Below are positions 23,404 through 34,694 of a stretch of 64,000 nt of DNA, in pieces; within the stretch, counting starts at the first letter, position 1, and every line of letters begins with the position of its first letter. The translations under genes were made by a program, and so were the position numbers. The notes under the pieces are model-generated. The model made no database searches. It saw only the letters and a list, made by a program, of their open reading frames with translations, and was not told the origin of the DNA. Source of the DNA: Euonymus europaeus (taxonomy: Eukaryota; Streptophyta; Magnoliopsida; Celastrales; Celastraceae); the NCBI GenBank assembly GCA_963580455.1, contig OY756957.1:30348501-30412500 (forward strand), in the 5' to 3' direction.

Positions 23404-25016
23404 CTGAGGTTGCTGCCCCCCAGCCAGTTACGGTGGGGGAGAGGACATATGCTCGATGTTTGAAATCCTGCCACCGAAAAATAGACGAAAGATGGCAAAC
23501 TAACAGAATATACGGTGGTTACAGCGGCGGGAGCGACGGTGATGATGGTGAAGCTGATGCTTCGGGAAATGGTGGTCTGTGCGTTTCTCTGTGTTCACAG
23601 CCGTAAAGACATGAGACTGTCCAGTTCTTATTTTATTTTTTCCCAGGCGAAATGAGCATGCATATGATACAAAACGGTACATGATAATTATTTTGAGTTG
23701 ACAATAACGGACGGCCACAACTATTTTTTGTTAATCACGTTTAATCTTGTGGTTGTGATCATCTCACTTGTATGGATTTTTTATGACATTAATGTAATCG
23801 AGTTTTAATAAATAACCTTTTTTAAGAAACAAGTTATTTTTTGACTGATGGTGAAATAATAATTTCTTTAATTTTTTACAAATTATTTGATTAAAAGGTA
23901 CTTTAAAAAAAACACCTGAAGTTGTAAGATGTTTTTAGGCTCCGATTTCGTTAACAATATGAGTACTGTAGATGTGTCCTTTAACCTCTATTTTGCACAA
24001 TTACGATATCAAATAAAGCAACATTCAAACGCATATCTGATACGACTAATTTTGGAGTTGAATTTTGACTCAACGGATAATCAAATAGACCAATGTGACA
24101 TGAAATGTCAAATATATCCTATATATTTCTAGGTTGGTGAACCCATACCATGGGTGAAATTACTTTTCGTATTTTAGTTTGTATGATTCAATGAATTGTG
24201 ACCAACCTTGATTTAATGGTAATTTTCTTCCATTAATGGTGAAGAAAATTGAAAAAATGTGGGTGTGTTTAGATGGTTCGTTAAATAAATTATATTCTTC
24301 CTCTTATAGAGAAAGTTATAAAAGTCCATAAATTCAATTTAATGTCTGGATTATAAACCATCAGGCTGGGCCAATTTATAGTTGCAAATTAAGGGGACCA
24401 GACTACCATCGGGCTGGGCTGGGCCCATTTATAGTTGCATAGTTGAAAAAAGGTATCAGGCATTTCACGTATGCACTGGAGTGGAGCTGTGGCTTGTGGG
24501 CGTTTCGGAATTAGGGTTTAGTTGAAGCAGGGGAAAAAAATGCATGGTCATCCGAACCTGAAACAAACGCGAGTTAGTCTTAAATCTCTGGAGAATTTTT
24601 GTGCTGCATGCATTTTCGTTTTAAGGATTTTTTTTTGAACGACGGAGTTGAATGGTTTGATTTTGGCTCTTGATTTGATTATCTGAATCTGTGTGGTGAT
24701 GGCATTGTTTGGAGGAAAATTTTCAGGTAGGTCCGATTGTGAATCGGATGAACCAAGTGCAGATTTGAAATTTCTAGCCCTGTTTTTCCCTTTGGGTCTA
24801 TTTGGGAATTGGGGAGAAAAGGAATGCAGTAACCTAGCTTATGGAAAGATTGATGAATGGAATCATTGGGCAGTTTAACAGTTGACGTGTATTTGATTAT
24901 TTTTCTCTTAGTTTTAACATTTAGTGATTTCATAGTTACATTGGGCAGTAGTTATAAAACTCATTTCCCATATCTCTGGCTTGTCAGGGAAGAATCACAA
25001 ACTCAATGAAACAATC
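23404..25016. other. Intergenic: UPL5 promoter and F-box relic upstream region
   Basis: The 5' flank of UPL5 (minus) occupies the left side. The segment 24480-25016 may be a former leader of the F-box relic (GGAATTAGGGTTTAG motif near 24508). No intact gene is seen. Confidence 0.4.
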
Positions 25017-26215
25017 ATGTTTTCAAGTGTGCCATTGGAACTGATAACAGAAATACTTCTATGATTGCCTGTGAAGCCTCCGCTTCGTTTCAGATGCGTA
25101 TCTAAGTCCAGGCTTGCCGAAATTGATGGCCCTGATTTCATCAAGAGTCAAATGAGATGATGCATCAAAACCACAACCAATCATCATCTCATTCTCTCCG
25201 ATGCTGATATGGTGGAAGATTGCAGTATGAACACTTACCCTCCAACTTGTATGTTCTGAGCAAGTCTCGACCAGGGACTTGGTCGTCAACCCCTAAAAGT
25301 TCTCAGCAACCCCCTCTGATATCTGACGAATGGGACTCCGAATGTTGGGACCCTGCAACGGGTTGCTTTTATTGCAAAACATAGGTCAAAATCTTGTACT
25401 TTAAAACCCATTTAGCCGGAGGTACAGGATGATGCCCATTGATATTCCGACTGCACTTAAAAATCAAGGTCCATGGACATGCGGATTTGGCTTTGACACG
25501 ATCCACAAGGAGTACAAGGTTGTAAGAATCACGCATTTTATTTCTAATTATTTGGGGTGTCCAGTAGCATATGAAGTAAAGGTATATAGTTTGATTATGA
25601 ATTCTTTGAGAAGGGTTCAAGATTGTCCTTTCCCTGGAGGACATATGATTGAAACTCCTGTGCTGTTAGCCTGTGGTGCTTCCCATTGGTTGGTGAGTCC
25701 TTGCGGTAGTTATGAAGATGATAGAGAGAAAACTCACTGCTTTTGATTTTGGGAAGAAGAAGTTTCGGATGTTGCCGCTGCCTTGTTGTACTGAATTTTT
25801 TGACCGTATTCTCTAGCTGTCCTTCAAGGATGTTTATGTGTTTACTCAATCTATATGTTATGAAGCCATAAGGGTGAAAATGAGGATTGGACCAAGGTGT
25901 CGACTGTTACACAAGATGTGTTCTTCTTCCTCGGGATTTTTTTGAATATGTTAGGCCCTTCATGTATTCAAAGGGACGTGATAAATTACTCTGTGAGGAG
26001 ACCTTCCAAAGACTTCTTTGGTATGACTTGGAAGAGAAAAAATGTTTAGACTAAACTAAGATAGGCAACGAGCCTTCTGCATTCAGCATATCTGGTTTTG
26101 TTTGGAAAGTCTTGTAATGCTAGGTGAAGATGATAGTTTTCATGGACGTGACGAATATGATGGTGCTGATGGCATGTGTGACTGAAAATCAAATGCTAGT
26201 TGATGAGAGGGATAT
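25017..26215 (+). pseudogene. Decayed F-box (F-box-associated domain) gene
   Basis: From the ATG at 25017 one frame reads like an F-box (SSVPLELITEILL, stop, LPVKPPLRFRCVSKSRLAEIDGPDFIKSQ), interrupted by TGA at 25062 and further TGA codons. After a frameshift, 25429-25746 reads as an F-box-associated domain (GPWTCGFGFDTIHKEYKVVRI, YEVKVYSLIMNSLRRVQD, SHWLVSPCGSY). A second frameshift near 25735 restores AFDFGKKKFRMLPLP. Weaker similarity (EDDSFHGRDEYDGADG-like) trails to about 26215. The order matches plant CPR1-like F-box proteins that act in SCF ubiquitin ligases, but several breaks make this copy non-functional as read. RNA editing or unusual introns seem unlikely explanations. Confidence 0.85.
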
Positions 26216-27850
26216 GACAATGGGGTAAAAATCCTAATTTATGTAGTTATGCTCTATCCGTTTCCCTATCATATTTGCAATGTTTCAGTGTTTCCTTCTG
26301 CATCAGCATTTTTAATTTTTAATTGGCCTTGATGAAAGTAGTTGCTACAAGTATCTATTCACATTTCTCGTCTTTAAAATATTTATTTCAAATATTTCCA
26401 TCAGAGACGAAGAAGCATCGGATCTCATGCTATTGGCAGCCACGAGTTGTAGGAATAGGGCAGGAAGTATAAACACAAGGAGGAAGACCTGCTGGTTGTG
26501 ATAACCTTGATGGTGATAATGTCGTTATTGGAAAGCAGGGTAAGGAAGTAAACAAGAAGTCCAGGTAATTTGTCAAAGTTCATTTGATTGTTTACTCTTT
26601 CAGTCACGTCCTCAATGAAGCTTTTATTTCTTTTGGTGATTCTTGTGTTACTGAATCATTTAAAATATGAAGCAGTTGATTTGATCAAGTTTGCTGTTTA
26701 ATGAAGCACCTCACTGCACTTGTGTCTATTTATTTGACGACCAATTCTGTAAAAGTTCCTATTGCATGGTGACAAAAAAACAGTTCCGGATCCTACAATG
26801 TTTTTCTGATGTTTTCAAAATATTTCCATGTGGGATCTAGATTGGTTTGGATTTTTGTAGAATTTAATTGATCAGATTGATTTAAATTCATCTAAGTATA
26901 ATCGAACAATGATTCAATCAGATTAGGATGTGTAGAATTAAATCAGACTAATTTTGTGTTTGGATTTAGAATTAGTTTAAGTTTGACAAAAAAATTGTCT
27001 AAACTTAATTTTATTCAGGTTGGACAGATTGGATAAAATTTTGTCACTCCTACTCATTTGGCTACTTTTGTTGATTATTTTAAAGACCGTGTTAACAGGA
27101 GTATAAAGAAAAAAAGTCGTTTTCTAAAAAATAGAAAAGGCGGGCTGTTATTAATCTAGTGGGTCTTGTTTTTATATGAGAAATTCAATGGGCCTTAATC
27201 TGCGCGCAGTACTGTCACTGGATTTATTCCACGGGACAAATGGCCATTCCCATCCATTTCTTGACATGTGAATCCAATGGGCCCCACAAAGCCCATATCC
27301 TCCCCCAGATTTAGCTACTTAAACGTCGGCTGGTCGGGCAACCACGATGGAGATTAAATTTATTTTTAGTTCCACCAGTAAAACACAAAATAGAATCATA
27401 TATATTTATCTATATTCAAACATGTTTTTGAATATAATTATATTTACAAAATATAAATACATATACATTTTTCTCTCTCATTTTAGCAAACAACTTTTCT
27501 ATTCTCTCTAATATCTTAATTGACATCAAAATTAATACTAAATTCACTAAAAAAACTTACGTTATATATATCGATAAAATATATCTCCCAACAAAATAAA
27601 TATTTCAATATCCAGTTATACTATTGTAAATAATTGCCCCATTTCAATTGCGCTCATTAATTCTCGCCGCGTCAACCAATTCCACTCGCAATTTCCACCA
27701 AATCCCATGACTTATCAGTTCCGCCACGTCCTCAAAATTCAACAAGTGTCCGTTGTCCACGCAAAACGTACGCCTACTTTAAAATCCCCAACCGCCTCTA
27801 CTAGAACCTACAACATTCTTCCATCACGAGAAAGAAATCAAACGGCTACG
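26216..27850. other. Intergenic upstream of the cystatin gene
   Basis: AT-rich, no intact gene. It contains the second copy of a dispersed repeat (26840-27055) and the cystatin promoter. The strongly AT-rich tract at about 27360-27610 resembles MITE interior sequence but no paired ends were found. Confidence 0.4.
26840..27055. repeat. Second copy of the dispersed repeat seen at 9310-9520
   Basis: Shares the ordered motifs TTGATCA, ATTTAAATTC, GAACAAT-ATTCAATC, TTAGTTTAA and a TTTTG(C/T)CAC-CCTAC end with the copy inside the NTF2-like gene intron. Identity is moderate and no terminal repeats are evident. Confidence 0.5.
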
Positions 27851-28195
27851 ATGAATTCTCCACTGTGCTTCCTTGCCTTCATTCTCGCCGCCGTCGTCTT
27901 ATCCGCCGCGGACGCGGCATTGGTTGGCGGTTGGAGTCCGATAGAGGACCTGAATGATCCACACGTGAAGGAGATCGCGAATTACGCGGTGGCAGAGCAC
28001 AACAAGGCTGCAAATACGGATTTGAAGCTACGAAGCGTGGTTCGCGGCGAACAACAGGTGGTTTCGGGGATGAACTACAAACTGTTGCTGGAGGCGAAGA
28101 ATGGTAAGGCTACGCAGAAGTTCGAGGCGATTGTTTGGGAGAAGCCATGGCAGCACGTCATGAAACTCACTTCGTTCAAGTCTGTCAAAGCCTAA
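27851..28195 (+). CDS. Phytocystatin (cysteine protease inhibitor), secreted
   Basis: Single exon, 345 bp, 114 aa. Cystatins block papain-like (C1A) cysteine proteases in development, seed storage turnover and defence. All three contact regions are visible: the N-terminal Gly pair (LVGGWSPI), the first hairpin QVVSG, and the second hairpin PW (EKPWQHVM). The plant helix signature is present as EIANYAVAEHN. A hydrophobic signal peptide (CFLAFILAAVVLSAADA) predicts secretion, with mature protein starting near AALVGG. The in-frame ATG at 27707 would add 48 residues ahead of the signal peptide and is not preferred. An AATAAA-like signal lies near 28258. It resembles the Arabidopsis CYS5 class. 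Confidence 0.95.
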   Translation: MNSPLCFLAFILAAVVLSAADAALVGGWSPIEDLNDPHVKEIANYAVAEHNKAANTDLKLRSVVRGEQQVVSGMNYKLLLEAKNGKATQKFEAIVWEKPWQHVMKLTSFKSVKA

Positions 28196-28259
28196 TTCTG
28201 CATCGTTCTGGTGATGTTAAAGAAGTTTTAGTTGAAGATCTGGAAATGCGTTTGATCTA

Positions 28260-29750
28260 ATAAAAAGTTCGAGAGGGAGAGATTATGCTGTTATAATATC
28301 AGGCACAATTAGTCCGTGATTATATCGTATTTTGCCGAATAAGCATCGTATATGTTGCCCTTCTTACCTTCTTGGGACTCCATGGACATCAGCTTCTTCT
28401 GAAAATGTGGCTTGTACGTTCTTTTTGTTTGGATTGCAATGTAAATTCGTAGTGTTTATGATGTTTAAATATAATAATGTTCTGCATATAGTGCGTTGGG
28501 AATTGTCGGTTAGATGAGACGGCAGAAGGAGGAATGATGAGATCCATCATGGAAGATGAAATTAGTAAAGATCATTTACTCAGACGCCACGAATAAGACG
28601 AGAGAGCCAGTTGGGCTCAGGCCTTGACAAGTGAAGCGAACAATGTAGAGGGCCTTTAGGCCCATTCTCTTCACACACATGACACAACACAGTTGCATAA
28701 AAACTAAAAATGATAAAGTGGATCTGTATTTGCTTGGGCCTCTTATCTTGGCCCATAAAAAAAGGCTAAGCCCAATCCTTTTACATTCACCAGTACTACT
28801 TTCATCATCCCAAGTCCTAACCACCACTCACAATGGGTGTCAAGAAATATACGTGATCGAAATGGCTTTTCAAAAAGACGAAACTTTTGCATGCTAAGAA
28901 TGTTGGATTGAAAAGGCAAATTCACTATAATGTGTTTGATTGGCACGTGAATGCTCATTATCATAGACATATAGTCGGCAACACAAATTAATAATAATAA
29001 TGTCTTTCTTTCTATATAACTTTAACACCACCCAAAAGTAGTATAGCATTTTTGAATGGAGGATACTCATTGCCTTTTGGAGGGCTCAAGATGACAACAA
29101 CACTTTCAAGATATTATCTCCTTCACCTCTTTTTTTGCATTTTTTTTAATAAAAAAAATATCAAGACAAATTTATCGCTCGGACGATTGATATGAATCTA
29201 AAGATTCATAACTCAGGCCATCATATCGACGTGTAAGGAAATTTCTTATTTGATAAGATGATAAATTGGGTGGAGTCTAATTGCTACATTTAATGGCCAA
29301 ACAAAATAAAAATAAAAGTAAATCGTCTCCAAGTCAACTTAGGCTACGTCACATCCTTCAACTAGGTGGACTCGCAACCACTTGATTTCCGCCTCTCTTC
29401 GATCTTTAAAGTAACGGCCAACGGTCGGTGTAAAGCCCGAAGCACAACCGTTCGATCTGATTTAGAAGAAATAAAAATAAAAAAAATTAAGGAAGAAAAA
29501 TATGATTAGAGTCCCTGAGTCCCTGACCTTGTGTGTCTCGTATCCTCTTCTCGCCTGCGAATTCTTCCAAAGGATTAAATCCGATCGACATCAGATAGAT
29601 TTCACCAGAACATAGTAGTGAAACCGGAGCAGACAGAGTAGGAAAAATAGGCGCCTGCGTCTCAAAGCCCCGAGGTGCTTCGGCACGGGGAGCGGCATCG
29701 TCGGCGTCGGAGGCGGAGGTAGTGATCCCGCAGAGGAACTCACAGCCTGT
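28260..29750. other. Intergenic between the cystatin and Mo25 genes
   Basis: AT-rich with scattered short frames. I see no coding sequence, RNA gene or transposon end that can be supported. Confidence 0.45.
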
Positions 29751-29811
29751 TGCAGCGGCGGCAGCTGCTTCTTCGGGGCCTACGCTAGCACAGTCGAAGT
29801 CGTCGGCGTCG

Positions 29812-32800
29812 ATGAGGGGGCTATTCAAGTCCAAGCCTCGCACCCCTGCCGACATTGTTCGGCAAACCCGCGATCTTCTCGTCTATGTCGACCTTAACAC
29901 CCCTGATACCCGGGAGACTAAGCGCGAGGAGAAGGTATACTCAACTGATTGATTTTGTTTCTTTCATTATACATGTTTTATTAGGGATTTCGGTGGATCT
30001 GGATTGTAAAAAAGCTTAGTCTTTCTGTTCAATTCGGAAAATTTTGTGCTAAAAAGTGTTGGATTTTAGGCGAATTGATGGATTGTGGTAATTGATTGCG
30101 TTCAATAGCATAATCTGTAAAGCTTCCATCGAAGATGGTTTAGATTGCTATTTGTTTTTTTCAAGGAACGAAACTCGATTGTTGTGTTGATTTGTATTGT
30201 GCAATTTACATATCTTTGCTTTCTATGGGTAGATGGCGGAGCTATTCAAAAATATCAGGGAGCTAAAGTGGATTCTCTATGGCAATAGTGAATCTGAGCC
30301 TGTTGCGGAAGCTTGTGCACAGTTGACTCAGGAATTTTTCAAAGAGAACACGCTGCGACTTCTGATTGTGTGCCTTCCAAAACTTAACTTGGAGGTTAGT
30401 GTGTTGGGATATTGATTTTGGAATCCATATATCTTATGGTATTTATAGTTTTATACTGATTTTGTGATATCTTATTACTATATGAAGATGTCTCTCATAT
30501 TTGCTTTCTTTCCAGGCTCGTAAAGATGCAACTCAAATCGTTGCAAATTTGCAGAGGCAACAAGTGCAGTCACGTTTGATTGCATCCGATTACTTGGAAG
30601 CAAACAAAGATCTTCTGGATATTTTGATAGGAGGGTAAGCAGCCTCTGCCTGAACTTTCAAGTTTCAATGTCTGCGATATCAGGGACCGTTTTCTAGGAT
30701 ATTATTCATGTTCTATCTTATTGGCTGATTTCCTTTCTATTTGTTTTGGTCTTTTCAATAACTTGAGATGATCCTTCGTCGGTGCTCTGCTTTGGTGATT
30801 AACATATACGGTGTAGAGTTAATGGGTTTAGGACTTTAAGTATATTTAATATTTATGCTCTTGGTCTCTTGGATACTTTTCTTCGTAAGCTTTTATGGGG
30901 GAAAAATTATGCAGATCAATAAAAGTACCAAACCCAATTCCATTGTATTGAGTTTTAGTATGAGGCACTTTATGACTTGTATTTAGTTAGTAAATATAAT
31001 TATTATTGTGGCAGAGGTTAAACATTTATTTGAACTTACTGGGGAGAATATATCTTATTCCGTTATCCGTGATTCTCCTTTTAAATTTAAGACAAAATGG
31101 AGGTCATTCTGCTAGGGATTTGTGTTTCTCACGTAGGAGATGAATATGATTACTGTTCAATGTTTGTAGTTTTTCTCTTGCGAGTGGGTTCCTTAAACAG
31201 GAATTTTGTTTGCTAGAATTTCTAATTAAGATCTTGCAGGGAGGTTGTTAGGCTGATTATTGGATTGTTTATTCTTCTTTGTCATATTTTTTTATGTCTT
31301 CTAATTATCTAGTGCTGCTTCTTATAGTTATGAGAACACAGAGATGGCTTTACATTATGGTGCAATGCTGCGGGAGTGCATACGCCATCAGACTGTTGCA
31401 AGGTGAGAATAGTGATGGAGTGTGATTTGTAAGTGGATGAAGCTTTGGTTTGTGCTAACAGATAGATTAAAATTGAATTTTCTTTCCTCTTAATCAGTAA
31501 CTTTCTGGTATATATGTCTTTTAACATGTCTAGGTCATACATTTTTATCATCACTTTTCCACTTAGACCATTGTGTTCTTTGGATCCTTGTAAATCCCTC
31601 TAAATCCTCATTCTTCGGTTCTCTTCTTGGAAAGACAAATCTTGTTGTTCAGTTGTATAGAAATTTCTATCGATTTTCAACTGGATACTAAATATAGTTG
31701 TATGTTGTTGTTCATTTATCTAGGATAAGCTTCATGGCCTTCACTTCTCCCATTTGATTTGCAGATATGTTTTGGAATCAGAGCATATGAAGAAATTTTT
31801 TGATTATATACAACTTCCAAATTTTGACATTGCTGCAGACGCTGCTGCAACTTTTAAGGTAGAGTACAACTGACCAACCTCCTTCCAGCAAAATCTCACA
31901 ATCTAGGGTTTTATTTATACACCACACTTTTTTGCATTATATAGGTTGCTAGGATTTCCACTTTCCCCACAGTTGAACTTGTTGAAACTTGAAATTGAAA
32001 CCTTGATTACAGGATGTTTATCATCATTAATTGTAGTTTATTCAGATAGGATAAATTTGTGGAGTTGTTACATGTTTAGCAACTACTTTACTTCTGATTT
32101 TTTAAATTGTGGATATATACTCTTCTGCTGGCATTTTGTATAGCTCATGTCCTTGTAACTTGCTGTATCATTTGATGCTATTGTGATGTTTTGCTGCAGG
32201 AACTCTTGACAAGGCACAAATCCACAGTAGCTGAATTTCTTTCTAAGAATTATGACTGGGTGAGTGTTGTTTTCACTCTTGTTTTATGTGGATATGCACG
32301 TGTGTGTGTGTATTTGCTTTAGGTGTACCCTATATTAGACGATAAGCAAGTGTATATTAGACGATAAGCAAGTGCAATGCATTTGTTCTCATTTCTCAAA
32401 GCACATTGAAAGAAGATTCGCGTGCTAAATGAGCAAAAAGTTTTATGATAAGGTTTTGTTCTATATTGGTTTGTTATATGCTTTGAAGTGCATATCATGT
32501 TGATATGTTATGAAGAAAGCATCCAGTCATTTGTTTGTTTGTTTGTTGCCTTTATGACTTTGAATGTCTTTGTTTAACTGTCGTTATGAGGGTTTCTTTT
32601 AATGCCTCGTATTATGATTAGATTAATTATTAGTCAGAGCTTAACAATGTCTTACCTTGTCTCTGGTTTCAGTTTTTTGCGGAGTATAATTCTAAGTTGT
32701 TGGAATCTGCCAATTACATTACCAGACGACAAGCTGTCAAGGTATGGCAAAAATTGAGTAATTGATGCTTAGCATATATATTCAAATATCTACATCTGAA

Positions 32801-33860
32801 CCTTTATGTCAATCAATTTTGAAGAACCATACTCTCCAATCTCCATTGCATGTTTGTAAACAGTATTAACTGTATCTGGGGAAGTTTGACTGATTAGAAT
32901 ATTCCTTTCTTCAAAAAGTTGAAGATATAGCTAGATGAAAGTTTGCAAATCTGTTTTCTAATGGACAGTACTCCTGTTTGCTAAATTGATTGCATCATTG
33001 GTTTTTGTTTGGCCTTTTATGGAATTTTTTGGCTAAGGTTCTGATAACTATAGTGTTTGCTGAGTTATTTTCTTTAATCGTTACAGCTTTTGGGAGATAT
33101 ATTACTAGACCGCTCAAATGCAACAATAATGACAAGATATGTGAGCTCTAGGGATAACTTGAGGATTCTTATGAATCTTCTCAGGGTATGTTACTTTTTG
33201 AGATTGCTTATTGTCGTGCATCATTGGCCTCTGTGCCTCACTGTACACTCACTTGCATTTCACAGATGAACCAATATAGAAGTCCCACTGTCTTGCGTAC
33301 ATGAGAGCGCACGTTCATCATGCATGCACGCACACATATACACAACCCTAATGATGTTCACCTGGGTGTTTGAACATAACCTTTAATGTTGTGAAATTCG
33401 TTTTGCAGGAATCAAGCAAGAGCATCCAGATAGAAGCATTTCATGTATTTAAGGTACCATTTTTAGACATGAAGCCACATGATCTTTGTTATAATTTTTT
33501 TTTTTAAGTTCCCCTGCTTGTACTTGTCGTTTGAGCTTGGCTGATTATGTGAACAGCTGTTTGCTGCTAATCAAAATAAACCTCTCGACATCATCAATAT
33601 ACTGATTGCAAATAAAAGCAAGCTTCTTCGCCTCTTTGCTGATTTCAAAACTGATAAAGGTACTATAGAAAGAAATAGCGGCAGCTAACTATTTGTCTCT
33701 TCTATATGAAATAAAAAGGGAAAATAAATTTCTATTCAAGCGCTCAACTTTCTGTTTACATTATTTGGTTTGATTTATTGCAGAGGATGAACAGTTCGAG
33801 GCCGATAAAGCTCAAGTTGTGAAAGAAATTGCTGCTCTGGAACCTAGGGACCGCCCATGA
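29812..33860 (+). CDS. Mo25/CAB39-like scaffold protein
   Basis: Eleven coding exons: 29812-29934, 30233-30394, 30516-30634, 31328-31402, 31765-31858, 32200-32259, 32673-32741, 33087-33185, 33409-33453, 33557-33659, 33784-33860 (1,026 bp, 341 aa, normal length). Mo25 is a helical-repeat scaffold; in animals it activates STE20/LKB1 kinases and in fungi and plants it supports polarity and cytokinesis kinases. Recognisable blocks are the start [21 protein letters not shown], then [74 protein letters not shown] and [19 protein letters not shown]. The start at 29812 follows the family (M-K/R-GLFKSK); the frame is open upstream to an ATG at 29722, giving a 30-residue Ala/Ser-rich extension that cannot be excluded. 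Confidence 0.96.
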
Positions 33861-33959
33861 ATGTTCTTGTTGATTCATGCCTGGTCTTAGTTTAATGTAT
33901 CTTTCATAAATTAATTGTGAATTATTTGTTCTCACTAGTTTTCTACACACAGTTTCTCT

Positions 33960-34690
33960 TGTAGAATCTAGTGCTTTTATGCTCTCCTAGATGTATACTC
34001 GTGTGGAGAAAACGGCAGGAATAAAATTTTACAAAATGGATCTAATGATAATTATTGTTTGATTTACATGTTTCACTTTTGGCCAGCCAATGCATACGGC
34101 ATCTGTATTTTGCTTGAATTAGCTTATTGCTCTATTTCGAACGAAGGAGAACCATGATGGGCGATGGCTGACATTGGTGTGGCTCTTACCAATCCTTAGG
34201 GAAAAAATAACTCTACCACCTCCTACTCCCATCACTTCTCGCCTTCTCGGAATTTATTCACGGATATGCTCTTTCCCAACCCAGAATAGTTCCAAGAGAC
34301 AAAAGGTCACACTTTTCCTTGCTACGAACAGACATGGGAATATACAATATGGCATATTCCGCGCATCTTTACAGTGAATCAATTCCTTACCAAGTACAGG
34401 GCAATTTACATCGGTTTAAGTCCATATTGTTATTTTTTAAAAATTGATCCAAAATTCTAAGTTTGTTAATAATTAAACCAAATTCAGTCTCGAATAATCG
34501 GAATTTCGAATAAAAAAAGTAGGCCGATTTTCTCTCTATATATGTACGATGGGGTCTGTGTTAGACCGTTCTTCTTTATGGGATACGTGAAAGATCGCTG
34601 AGACCCACAAATCCTTCTCGTTATCGCAACCATTACCGTTTATCCCCTCCACTCCTCTCAATTTTTTTCGTTGAAAGAAACAATCTTTGG
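33960..34690. other. Intergenic between Mo25 and the IMPase gene
   Basis: About 730 bases containing the end of the Mo25 3' UTR and the promoter and leader of the next gene, with a TATATATG-like tract near 34538. No other gene is supported. Confidence 0.45.
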
Positions 34691-34694
34691 TGAT

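Noticed and set aside
23385..23606. Plus-strand ORF opposite the UPL5 start
   Set aside because: It is short, overlaps the UPL5 first exon and leader in antisense, and has no family similarity.
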